Assembly (NCBI RefSeq): GCF_014641695.1
Contig: NZ_BMIF01000004.1
Coordinates: 62,001-126,000, forward strand
Length of the DNA: 64,000 nucleotides
Reading direction: 5' to 3'
Source of the DNA: Nitratireductor aestuarii
GTDB lineage: Bacteria; Pseudomonadota; Alphaproteobacteria; Rhizobiales; Rhizobiaceae
Shown: positions 17,191 through 25,279 of the stretch, in pieces
How the letters are laid out: every line of letters starts with the position of its first letter
Position numbering within the stretch: position 1 is the stretch's first letter
Program-made: the position numbers and the translations under genes
The notes under the pieces: generated by a model
The model's input: only the letters and a program-made list of their open reading frames with translations
Databases searched by the model: none
Told to the model about the DNA's origin: nothing

Positions 17191-19128
17191 ATGATGGAGC
17201 TTATCGGTGTTCCACCCGCCCTCTTGATGGGACAACTTCTTATCGGTCTCATCAACGGGTCTTTCTACGCAATGCTGAGCCTTGGCGTCGCCATCATCTT
17301 TGGCATGCTGCGGATCGGTAACTTCGTTCACGGCGCCCAGTACATGATGGGCGCCTTCGGCGCATGGTATCTGGTCAACCTGCCTGACCTGTTCCCGAGC
17401 CTCGGCCTGCCATCTCTCGGCTACTTCTGGGCGCTGATCCTTGTGCCGCTTGCAGTCGGTGCCATCGGCGCGCTGATGGAGTGGATCTTCATCCGCCGCG
17501 TCTATCACCTCGAACATGCCTACGGCCTTCTTCTGACGGTTGGTCTTGCGATGGTCATCGAGGGCCTGTTCAACGTGCGCTACGGCGCTGCCGGCCAGCA
17601 ATACGGCGTGCCGGAGTTCTTCAAGGGCGGCACCAACCTCGGCTTCATGTTCTTGCCCTACTACCGCGCGTGGGTGATCGTGGTGGCCATTGCCGTCTGC
17701 TTTGGAACCTGGTTCCTGATCGAGCGCACGAAGCTGGGCGCCTATCTGCGCGCCGCCACCGAAAACCCTGATCTCGTCCGCGCGTTCGGCATCAATGTGC
17801 CGCGCATGCTGATGCTGACCTACGCTTTCGGCGTTGGCCTTGCGGGCTTTGCCGGGGTGATGGCCGCACCGATCTATCAGGTGGGTCCGCAAATGGGCCA
17901 GAACATCATCATCATCATTTTCGCGGTGGTGGTGATCGGCGGCATAGGCTCCATCTTCGGCGCGATCATCTCGGGCCTTATGCTCGGCGTGATCGAAGGT
18001 CTGACCAAGGTATTCTGGCCGGAAGCTTCCTCAACCGTGATCTTCGTGATCATGGCGATCGTGCTGGTGTTCCGCCCGGCCGGCCTGTTCGGCAAGGAAA
18101 CCACTGCTCATGCGGTGACGGACCTCTCGTCCGGACGCAGCGGAAGTTTCCTTGAAAACGGCCGCATCTGGTTCTTCATTCTCGCTGCCATCGGCGTCGT
18201 GCTGCCCTTCACGGTCTACCCGATCTTCGCGATGAAGATCCTGTGCCTGGCGCTCTTCGCGCTCGCCTATAACCTGGTGTTCGGTTACGTCGGCCTGCTC
18301 GCCTTTGGTCACGCGGCCTTCTACGGTACGTCGGCCTATGTCACGGCTCATGCCGCTGCTGTCTGGGGTCTGCCGCCGGAGCTCTGCCTGCTGCTTGGCG
18401 TCGTGGCAGCCACGGCAATCGGTGCGCTGTTCGGTGCACTCGCCATCCGCCGTCAGGGTCTCTACTTCGCGATGATTACGCTGGCGCTTGCACAGATCGT
18501 CTACTTCTACGTGATCCAGGCGCCCTGGACGCACGGTGAAGACGGCATCCAGAACGTGCCGCGCGGCATGCTGTTCGGCCTCATCGACCTGCGCAACTCG
18601 ATGAACATGTACTTCGTGACGCTCGTCGTGTTCCTCGCAGGCTTTGCCTTCGTCTACCGCATCATCAACTCGCCCTTCGGTCAGACGCTGAAGTCGGTCC
18701 GCGAGAACGAGCCGCGCGCCATTTCGCTCGGCTACTCGACGAACCAGTTCAAGCTGATCGCCTTCACCCTCTCGGCCATGCTGTCGGGTGTTGCGGGCGG
18801 CGTGAAGGCAATTGTCTTCCAGATCGCATCCATCTCGGACGTGTTCTTCATGACCTCTGCGGATGCGCTGCTGATGACGCTGATCGGTGGCGTCGGTACG
18901 CTGCTCGGCCCGGTCGTCGGCGCGGCGATCGTGGTGACGCTGCAGAACAAGCTCGCCTACTTCGGCGCCTGGGTAGTGGTGATGCAGGGCGCGATCTTCG
19001 TCCTCTGCGTGCTCTTCCTGCGCAAGGGCGTGGTCGGCACGCTGCAGGAATTCCTCGCCAATCGCGAGGCGCGCAAGCGTGTTGCGACTGAGGCTCCCGC
19101 CAAGGCTGAAACGAAGGTGGCGCAATGA
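17191..19128 (+). CDS. Fused LIV-type ABC permease (LivH-LivM)
   Basis: A 645-residue membrane protein combining both permeases of a branched-chain type importer. The N-terminal half (about 1-300) is LivH-like, with NGSFYAMLSLGVAIIFGMLR and AVVVIGGIGSIFGAI. The C-terminal half (about 320-620) is LivM-like, with LVFGYVGLLAFGHAAFYG and MTLIGGVGTLLGPVVGA. In most systems these are two proteins of about 300 residues each. The end is a short polar tail with several Lys, Ala and Glu residues. Its stop overlaps the next SDR gene by 4 bp. Confidence 0.92.
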   Translation: MMELIGVPPALLMGQLLIGLINGSFYAMLSLGVAIIFGMLRIGNFVHGAQYMMGAFGAWYLVNLPDLFPSLGLPSLGYFWALILVPLAVGAIGALMEWIFIRRVYHLEHAYGLLLTVGLAMVIEGLFNVRYGAAGQQYGVPEFFKGGTNLGFMFLPYYRAWVIVVAIAVCFGTWFLIERTKLGAYLRAATENPDLVRAFGINVPRMLMLTYAFGVGLAGFAGVMAAPIYQVGPQMGQNIIIIIFAVVVIGGIGSIFGAIISGLMLGVIEGLTKVFWPEASSTVIFVIMAIVLVFRPAGLFGKETTAHAVTDLSSGRSGSFLENGRIWFFILAAIGVVLPFTVYPIFAMKILCLALFALAYNLVFGYVGLLAFGHAAFYGTSAYVTAHAAAVWGLPPELCLLLGVVAATAIGALFGALAIRRQGLYFAMITLALAQIVYFYVIQAPWTHGEDGIQNVPRGMLFGLIDLRNSMNMYFVTLVVFLAGFAFVYRIINSPFGQTLKSVRENEPRAISLGYSTNQFKLIAFTLSAMLSGVAGGVKAIVFQIASISDVFFMTSADALLMTLIGGVGTLLGPVVGAAIVVTLQNKLAYFGAWVVVMQGAIFVLCVLFLRKGVVGTLQEFLANREARKRVATEAPAKAETKVAQ

Positions 19129-19880
19129 GCAAGCCCTGCACGGTCGTCGTGGGAATGGGTCCCGGCCTTGGCCGGGCCCTCGTCAAGAAGTTCGCAGAGG
19201 AAGGCCACGCCGTGGCCTTCGTCGGACGGCGCGAGGCTGAAATCCGTCGCCATGAAGCGGAGCTCCGGGCCGAAGGGCTGGATGTTACCGGCTTTCCGGG
19301 CGATGCAGGTTCGCAGGAAAGCATGGCCAAGGTGTTCGACCAGATCCATGCCACCTACGGTTCACCCGAAGTGCTTATCTACAATGCCGCGCTGATCGAG
19401 CCCTCGCGCTTCGTGACTCCCTCCGGCAAGGCTGAAGTGAAGTATGGCACCGCCGATGGCTGGAACTCGCTCGGCGAGCCGGTCAGCGTCGATTACCTGA
19501 AGCACGCATTCAGCGTGAACGTGGCTGGCGCGCTTGACGCCGCGAAGAAAGTTGTGCCCGCAATGCTGGAGCGCGGACGCGGCACGATCCTGCTTACCGG
19601 CGGCGTTCTCGCGTTCGAGCCCTGGATCGAATGGGGCGTGACCTCGCTCAGCAAGGCGGCTCTCAGAAGCCTTGGACGCAGCCTCTACAAGGAGCTGAAC
19701 GACAAGGGCATCCATGTCAGCACCATCGCCATCCACGGCACGATGCAGGCTGGTACGCCCTACGATCACGACCTCGTCGCGGCCGCCTACTGGGCGCTTC
19801 ACCAGCAGCCGGCGGACAAATGGGAGGCGGAGTATCATTTCCGCGCCGACGAGGCGGACGGAAGCGATCCGGACGTTTGA
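19125..19880 (+). CDS. SDR-fold protein lacking the usual catalytic tyrosine
   Basis: A 251-residue Rossmann protein with the cofactor motif VGMGPGLGRAL and an NAA in place of NNAG. At the YxxxK position the sequence reads TSLSK, so lysine is kept but tyrosine is replaced by threonine. The usual catalytic serine region reads LLTGGVLAF, without the expected serine. It may use another mechanism or bind rather than reduce its ligand. It is coupled by a 4-bp overlap to the permease gene and followed by a canonical SDR, so it belongs to the transport operon. Confidence 0.8.
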   Translation: MSKPCTVVVGMGPGLGRALVKKFAEEGHAVAFVGRREAEIRRHEAELRAEGLDVTGFPGDAGSQESMAKVFDQIHATYGSPEVLIYNAALIEPSRFVTPSGKAEVKYGTADGWNSLGEPVSVDYLKHAFSVNVAGALDAAKKVVPAMLERGRGTILLTGGVLAFEPWIEWGVTSLSKAALRSLGRSLYKELNDKGIHVSTIAIHGTMQAGTPYDHDLVAAAYWALHQQPADKWEAEYHFRADEADGSDPDV

Positions 19881-19912
19881 GAAAGCATCGATATAAATTC
19901 TGAGGAGAAGCC

Positions 19913-20710
19913 ATGCAGCAGATCAGGTTTGACGGAAAGCGCGCGCTGGTAACTGGCGGCGCGAGCGGCATCGGCGAAACCACGGCGAAGCTGCTGGCCG
20001 ATCTCGGCGCCCGCGTGGTGCTGGCCGACATCAATGCCGATGGCCTGAAAGCTGCCATGCAGCGCACCGGAGCCGTAGGCGTGACCTCGGGCGATGTCGC
20101 CAACGAACAGGATGCCGAGCACATGGTCGACGATGCAGCCCGCATCCTCGGCGGGCTCGACCTGTTGTTCAACTCCGCCGGAATTGGCGATGATCTGGTC
20201 CCCGTCCACCAGCAGCCGGTGGATCGCTGGCAGCGCGTGCTCGATGTGAACCTCAAGGGCACCTATCTCATGTGCCGCAACGCCGGACGCATCATGGTGC
20301 CGCAGAAGCGCGGCGCGATTGTCAATGTAGCCTCGATCGTCGGCCTTGGCGCGTTCCCCGGCCGCTCGGCCTATGGAACGGCGAAGGCGGGCATCATGCA
20401 CCTGACGGCGACGCTTGGCTGCGAGTGGGGTGCCGACGGCGTGCGCGTCAACGCGATTGCTCCTGCCTACACCAAAACGCCAATGGTGCGCGATCTGCTT
20501 GATCGCAAGATCTTCGATCCTACCAAGATAGAACGCCGCACGCCGCTTGGGCGCATGGGTCTGCCGGAGGAAATGGCCAAGGCCACCGCCTTCCTGCTTT
20601 CCGACTGGGCATCCTACATCACGGGCGTGACGCTGCCTGTCGATGGCGGCTGGAGCGCATTCGGTGGCGCAGGCGATGTTGCGCGTAACTTCGAACCGCA
20701 GGGGAAGTAA
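19913..20710 (+). CDS. SDR family oxidoreductase
   Basis: A 265-residue classical SDR. It has TGGASGIG at the cofactor site, a modified NSAG motif, a serine in NVASIVG and the catalytic YGTAK. The tail contains the DGGWSA element usual before the C-terminus. RBS GAGGAGAAG precedes the ATG. It is the last gene of the LIV operon. Together with the operator upstream of the operon it probably acts on an alcohol or ketone of the steroid pathway, but the substrate is not defined. Confidence 0.88.
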   Translation: MQQIRFDGKRALVTGGASGIGETTAKLLADLGARVVLADINADGLKAAMQRTGAVGVTSGDVANEQDAEHMVDDAARILGGLDLLFNSAGIGDDLVPVHQQPVDRWQRVLDVNLKGTYLMCRNAGRIMVPQKRGAIVNVASIVGLGAFPGRSAYGTAKAGIMHLTATLGCEWGADGVRVNAIAPAYTKTPMVRDLLDRKIFDPTKIERRTPLGRMGLPEEMAKATAFLLSDWASYITGVTLPVDGGWSAFGGAGDVARNFEPQGK

Positions 20711-20740
20711 GCTCACCTGATCCGGTGAAGGGTGGCCCCG

Positions 20741-20902
20741 AGTGGTTCACCCTCCGACAAGCTCAGGAAGCTTCAAATGAGGGGATGGAGATCGACCAAC
20801 TACCACAGCGTTCTCCACCTCAAGATAGCCGCAACGCATGCAGACTGCGACGCAACCTGCACAAACACCCTCATGGTGAGCTTGTCGAACCACGAGGGGT
20901 CC
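20741..20902. repeat. Dispersed palindromic repeat, two inverted copies (locus 1)
   Basis: A copy reading CCGACAAGCTCAGG lies at 20754-20767 and an inverted copy, CATGGTGAGCTTGTCGAACC, at about 20872-20891. The core GAGCTTGTCGAAC recurs at 32228-32312, 53193-53226 and 59274-59362, always between genes. It resembles a REP-like element whose two arms can fold on each other. Confidence 0.75.
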
Positions 20903-20975
20903 AGAGGGCTCATGTAGGTACTCACCTGGTCTTGACGCGGCTTTTAATCAAATATATACGGAGCCGATTTTTTAG

Positions 20976-21419
20976 ATGTCCAGGAGAAAGCAATTCCGAG
21001 GAATTTGCCACGACGTACTTGGATCATTTGTCAGCCGCAACAATGATTTCAAAGGTTATTGGGCTTTAGGCCACTACGTTTCAATTCTCGAAAGCCTTGG
21101 CGAATGGTCCCTTCAACTCAGGCTGCAGCACGAGACTGAGACTTCTGATCATCGCGCTCTTGACGTATTGAAGCATTACTATCGAAGCGCAGTTTTGCGA
21201 ACGATGGCGGCGAATACGATGCCTCAAGAGTGGCTTGCGGATGCTGCTATAAAGGTTTCCATCGTGGCTCCGGCCCAAATGATATGTGAAATCGAAATTG
21301 TCTCCGATCTCGGTAGGACTTACCGAAGCGAGCGCACAATAGCTGTTCGGCCCCATGACCCAGGCGTTGAGCTCCGGAGAGCCGATAGGTTCGGTCCTTC
21401 AAACCAAAAAGGCTGTTAG
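20976..21419 (+). CDS. Hypothetical protein of 147 residues
   Basis: I do not recognise a function. The protein begins MSRRKQFRG, is basic at the N-terminus, carries a SRNNDFKGYWALG segment near residue 20, and has no signal peptide or membrane helix. Base composition is visibly more AT-rich than the neighbouring genes, and no good RBS precedes the ATG. It stands alone between a repeat locus and the ligase gene, which suggests an insertion. The coherent composition of the protein, with no low-complexity stretch, supports a real gene. Confidence 0.55.
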   Translation: MSRRKQFRGICHDVLGSFVSRNNDFKGYWALGHYVSILESLGEWSLQLRLQHETETSDHRALDVLKHYYRSAVLRTMAANTMPQEWLADAAIKVSIVAPAQMICEIEIVSDLGRTYRSERTIAVRPHDPGVELRRADRFGPSNQKGC

Positions 21420-21532
21420 TCTAAAGCCGAAGGAAGTGCCATCTCTCCTTGGGGGCATTTCGGGCGCATCATACCTCTACGAGATGCGGTGGCCGTTATG
21501 TCCTTTGCACGCGCATGCTCCCGACAAGCGTT

Positions 21533-21569
21533 AAAACGGTTGGCGGCGGGAGCTAGGCTCCCACCGCCT
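21533..21569 (-). terminator. Terminator of the acyl-CoA ligase gene
   Basis: Read on the minus strand, GGCGGTGGGAGC pairs with GCTCCCGCCGCC and is followed by a short TTTT. The stop codon lies in the loop of the hairpin. Confidence 0.6.
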
Positions 21570-23100
21570 CACCTCGGTACTGGTCGATCGTGCCTTCCTT
21601 GAGTGCTTTCACCAGGTCGCGCTTACGGATCTTGGCGGCTTCCACGGGCATGCGGTCGATGAAGTGGACAGCGCGCGGGGCCTTGTAGGCCGCCAGATTC
21701 TCACGGCAGTATTGAATGATCTCGGCCTCGGTCGTGGCGTCGTCCTTGTTCTTGACGATCACGGCCACCGGGATCTCACCCTTGCTTTCGTCCGGTGCGC
21801 CGACGACAGCGCACATGGCAACAGCCGGATGCTTGTAAAGCAGCGTTTCGATTTCCAGCGGGTAGACGTTATGGCCGCCAGCGATGATCAGATCCTTCTT
21901 GCGGTCAACGATGAAGAGGTAGCCATCCTCATCTAGATAGCCGATGTCGCCGGACTTCCAGCCAAGTTCGGTGAAGGTTTCGCGCGTCGCTTCCTCGTCG
22001 CCCCAGTAGCCCGAAGCGATGCAGTCGCCACCGATGACAACCTCGCCCAGCTCGCCAGCGGGCATCTCATTGCCATCGTCATCGATGATGTAGATGCGGG
22101 TGCTGCCGACAGGCAGGCCGGCCGAGCCGCGCTTGCGCGGGCCGATGGTCGGTTCCATCACCGACTGGCCGCAGCTTTCGGTGGAGCCATAAACCTGCGT
22201 GACGCGGGCGCCGCTCAGCTCCTCGAACTTCTGGATGACAGGCTGCGGCACCGGCGAGCCGCCCGTCGTGCAGATGCGCAGCGACGAGAGGTCGTGCCTG
22301 GCCTGATCATATTCGTTGACGATGTAGACATACATCGTCGGCGTGCCGCCGAAGTAGGTGGCCTTGTATTTCTTGATATCTTCCAGAACACGCTGGGTAT
22401 CCCAGCGCTCATGCAGCACGATCGTGCCGCCGCCATAGAGGCAGAGATTTAGCGTGACCGTCAGGCCGAAGTTGGTGAACAGAGGCACCGCGCAGACGTA
22501 AGTCTCGCTCGCATAGCGGTTGCGGTGAGAGACGAACATGTCGCGCAGGGTCGAGGTGATGCTGAACTGCGTCTGCGCAATGCCCTTCGGAACGCCGGTC
22601 GTACCGGACGAAAAGAACATGGCAGCAAGATCAGTCATCTCGCAGGGCACGTCCTCGAAGGTAGAGGGTGCAGCCGCCATCAGCGTGTCGAGGTCGTCCG
22701 CATCGCCCGAGCCAGAGACAAGGCAGGCTTCGAGGAAGGTGAACTCATCCCGGATCTGTGAGAAATAGGGCCAGGTGGATTCGTCCGCGATCATCGCCTT
22801 CATGGAGGTCTGCGCGATCACCTTGCGCAGTTCCGCGTGGCGCAGCATGGCGCTTACGGGCGCGGGAATTGCACCCAGCCGCTGGCAGGCCCAGTAGCCA
22901 ATCGCCATCAGGGCGTTGCTTGGAAGATAAAGCCCGACGCGGTCGCCCTTCCCCACACCCCTGGCAGCAAGCACATGGGCGAGACGGGCTGTCTGTTCGG
23001 CGAACTCGGCGTAGGTCAGCGTGACCTTGTCCGTAATGATAAATGGTCTGGATCCGATGGCGCGAACATTTCGCGCGAGCATTTGCGCAAGCGTTTCCAT
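21553..23100 (-). CDS. AMP-binding acyl-CoA ligase (class I adenylate-forming)
   Basis: A 515-residue ligase activating a carboxylic acid to its CoA thioester through an acyl-AMP. The P-loop is FFSSGTTGVPKG, the YGSTE core is present, and the hinge/A8 motif reads LFIVDRKKDLIIAGG. A C-terminal KIRKRDL supplies the catalytic lysine region. The start is ATG 23100 with a perfect AAGGAGGT; an upstream in-frame ATG at 23160 lies inside the operator. A copy of the steroid-island operator lies 51 bp upstream, so a steroid side chain or ring-derived acid is the likely substrate (inference). It is distinct from the FadD3-like ligase at 51510. Confidence 0.87.
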   Translation of the reverse strand: METLAQMLARNVRAIGSRPFIITDKVTLTYAEFAEQTARLAHVLAARGVGKGDRVGLYLPSNALMAIGYWACQRLGAIPAPVSAMLRHAELRKVIAQTSMKAMIADESTWPYFSQIRDEFTFLEACLVSGSGDADDLDTLMAAAPSTFEDVPCEMTDLAAMFFSSGTTGVPKGIAQTQFSITSTLRDMFVSHRNRYASETYVCAVPLFTNFGLTVTLNLCLYGGGTIVLHERWDTQRVLEDIKKYKATYFGGTPTMYVYIVNEYDQARHDLSSLRICTTGGSPVPQPVIQKFEELSGARVTQVYGSTESCGQSVMEPTIGPRKRGSAGLPVGSTRIYIIDDDGNEMPAGELGEVVIGGDCIASGYWGDEEATRETFTELGWKSGDIGYLDEDGYLFIVDRKKDLIIAGGHNVYPLEIETLLYKHPAVAMCAVVGAPDESKGEIPVAVIVKNKDDATTEAEIIQYCRENLAAYKAPRAVHFIDRMPVEAAKIRKRDLVKALKEGTIDQYRGEAVGA

Positions 23101-23150
23101 ATGACCTCCTTCTTGTCCGCGCGAAACTATTCCGATCATGATGGGCGGCA

Positions 23151-23166
23151 TCGTCTGCAAAGACTA
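23151..23166. promoter_or_regulatory. Steroid-island operator, site 2
   Basis: On the minus strand this reads TAGTCTTTGCAGACGA. It lies 51 bp before the acyl-CoA ligase and about 135 bp before the divergent SDR at 23301, so it may serve both. Confidence 0.65.
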
Positions 23167-23300
23167 TTTCGCGATTGTTCGAAGAACTTCACCTCGTCGC
23201 GTCTGCTCGGGAATAGTCCTTTCAGCCTATGTCGCGCGGGCGGGTCGGGACTACTCTTTCCTCAGAAGTGCAACATTCTACGCATGATCAGGGAAGCCCC

Positions 23301-24059
23301 ATGACAAAGAGACTGGAAGGAAAAATCTGCTTCATCACGGGGGCTACGCGCGGAATTGGCGAGGTCGCATCAAGGCATTTCGCTTCGCATGGGGCCAAGG
23401 TGGCATTGGCCGGACGCGGAACGGAGGCAGGCGAAGCTATCGCGGAGTCGATTCGGGATGCGGGCGGCGAGGCCTTCTTCGTTCAGGTGGATGTCACCGA
23501 TCCGGAGAGCGTGGAGAAGGGCATCGCCGCCACCGTCGAGAAATTCGGCGGGCTGCATGTGATCTATAACAATGCCGGTGGTTCGTCAGCGAAGGACGGG
23601 CTAGTGACCGAGACGCCGCTCGACGTGTTCTGGGACACGATGAAACTCGAGCTCTTCGGCACATGGCTCTGCTGCCGCTACGGCATTCCCGAGCTTATCA
23701 AGAGCGGCGGCGGGTCCATCATCAACTCGGCCTCGATCATGGGCGCTATGGGTGTACCGAAGCGTGACGCCTATTCGGCGGCGAAGGGCGGCATCATCGC
23801 GCTTACCCGCTCGATGGCAGTTGAGTATGCCCAGCATAAGGTGCGAGCAAACGTGCTGGTACCGGGAGCGGTGGCTACGGATCGGGTGCTGAAATTCTTC
23901 GCCTCCGAACCGCATCTGGAGGACCAGAAGAAAGCCTACCTGCTCGGCATGAGTGAGCCGATCGACGTGGCCAATGCTGCGCTCTACCTCGCTTCAGACG
24001 AGTCCTGCCGGATGACAGGGCATATGCTGCCAGTCGACAGCGGCATCCTCATCTCCTGA
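23301..24059 (+). CDS. SDR family oxidoreductase
   Basis: A 252-residue classical SDR with TGATRGIG at the cofactor site, NNAGG, a serine in NSASIMG and the catalytic YSAAK. ATG 23301 is preferred over an upstream in-frame start at 23229, which adds a leader unlike SDRs. It is divergent from the acyl-CoA ligase across operator site 2 and ends in a clear terminator, so it is a single-gene unit. The C-terminus DSGILIS is shorter than the common DGG type. The substrate is unknown; a hydroxysteroid or hydroxyacyl-CoA would fit the context. Confidence 0.87.
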   Translation: MTKRLEGKICFITGATRGIGEVASRHFASHGAKVALAGRGTEAGEAIAESIRDAGGEAFFVQVDVTDPESVEKGIAATVEKFGGLHVIYNNAGGSSAKDGLVTETPLDVFWDTMKLELFGTWLCCRYGIPELIKSGGGSIINSASIMGAMGVPKRDAYSAAKGGIIALTRSMAVEYAQHKVRANVLVPGAVATDRVLKFFASEPHLEDQKKAYLLGMSEPIDVANAALYLASDESCRMTGHMLPVDSGILIS

Positions 24060-24090
24060 CCCTGTCCTTCACAAGTTCAACCAATCTGCA

Positions 24091-24119
24091 AAGAGCGCCC
24101 CGGCGCTCTTTTTTATTTT
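24091..24119 (+). terminator. Rho-independent terminator
   Basis: AAGAGCGCC and GGCGCTCTT form the stem with a very short loop, followed by TTTTTATTTT. It ends the SDR transcript and insulates the next operon. Confidence 0.85.
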
Positions 24120-24169
24120 CTGCCAAATACTTAGGTCCGGGAACGTTATTCACATGGCAAGATCCAAAC

Positions 24170-24185
24170 TAGTCCCAACAGACGA
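24170..24185. promoter_or_regulatory. Steroid-island operator, site 3
   Basis: TAGTCCCAACAGACGA, 70 bp before the quinone oxidoreductase-like gene that opens the seven-gene IpdAB operon. Confidence 0.65.
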
Positions 24186-24255
24186 TGTTGCTACCCCTTA
24201 CCCATGGCACTTGATGGGCTGTCGGGCTCCGTAAGGCTCGATTGAGGGAGATGAA

Positions 24256-25242
24256 ATGAAAGCCGTCGTTTGCCGCGCCTTCGGTCCGCTGACCGACCTG
24301 AAACTCGAAGACATTGCATCCCCCGCCGTCGAGCCGGGGAAGGTGCTGGTGGACGTCAGGGCCTGCGGTCTGAATTTTTACGATGGCCTCGCTGTCGAAG
24401 GTAAGTACCAGACGAAGCCTCCCTTCCCTTTCTCTCCGGGCGGTGAGGTTGCGGGCATCGTGGCCGCCGTTGGCGAAGGCGTGACGAATGTTTCCGTTGG
24501 CCAGCGCGTCCTCGCCTTCACCGGTTTCGGCGGCTACGCCGAGCAGGTTGCGGCGGACGCCACGCGCGTCGTGCCGATCCCGGACAGCATGGATTATGCA
24601 GTCGCCGCAGGCTTCCTGATCGCCTATGCCACCTCCTGGCATGCGCTCAAGGATCGCGCGGCCATCCGCCCCGGCGAAACGCTGCTGGTCCTCGGTGCTG
24701 CAGGCGGTGTGGGTCTTGCTGCTGTGGAACAGGGCAAGGCGCTCGGCGCGCGCGTCATTGCAGCTGCCTCGACGGATGAAAAGCTTGCGCTCTGCCGTGA
24801 GCATGGCGCAGACGAAACCATCAACTATTCAACCGGCGACCTGCGCGAGCAGGTGAAGGCGCTCACGGGCGGCAAGGGCGCCGACGTGGTCTACGATCCG
24901 GTCGGCGGCAAGATTGGCGAGACCGCCGTGAAGTGCCTGTCGCTGCTCGGCCGTTACCTCGTGATTGGCTTTGCCTCGGGCGACATTCCGCAGCTCGCGT
25001 TCAACCAGCTGCTGCTAAAGCAGATCGCCGTCATCGGTGTGCTCTGGGGGGGATGGGCGAAGGCCAATCCGGCGCTGGATGCGGCAAACCTCGCCGAACT
25101 TCTCGAGCTGCATGCGAAGGGGCAGATCCGCCCGCACATCAGCGAAACCTATCCATTGGATGAATATCTCACGGCGCTCAACCGCGTCATGCAGGGGCAG
25201 GCGAAGGGCAAGGTCGTCCTTCTTACCGGCACCGCTTCCTAA
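24256..25242 (+). CDS. Zinc-independent MDR oxidoreductase (NADPH:quinone oxidoreductase-like)
   Basis: A 328-residue medium-chain dehydrogenase/reductase. The N-terminal GroES-like domain includes GGEVAGIVAAVGEG and lacks the usual zinc-binding cysteine cluster. The nucleotide motif is LVLGAAGGVGLAAV near residue 150. Members reduce quinones or the double bond of enoyl-CoA-like compounds with NADPH. RBS GGGAGATG precedes the ATG. It is the first gene of an operon continuing to 32200, so a role in reducing an enone or enoyl-CoA intermediate of steroid breakdown is reasonable (inference). Confidence 0.87.
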   Translation: MKAVVCRAFGPLTDLKLEDIASPAVEPGKVLVDVRACGLNFYDGLAVEGKYQTKPPFPFSPGGEVAGIVAAVGEGVTNVSVGQRVLAFTGFGGYAEQVAADATRVVPIPDSMDYAVAAGFLIAYATSWHALKDRAAIRPGETLLVLGAAGGVGLAAVEQGKALGARVIAAASTDEKLALCREHGADETINYSTGDLREQVKALTGGKGADVVYDPVGGKIGETAVKCLSLLGRYLVIGFASGDIPQLAFNQLLLKQIAVIGVLWGGWAKANPALDAANLAELLELHAKGQIRPHISETYPLDEYLTALNRVMQGQAKGKVVLLTGTAS

Positions 25243-25279
25243 CAATCGCATTACGGCTCGCCAGAGCGGAGGTCACGTC

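Noticed and set aside
20725-21069. Short plus-strand frame over the first repeat locus
   Set aside because: Its sequence is largely the palindromic repeat and has no RBS or family features.
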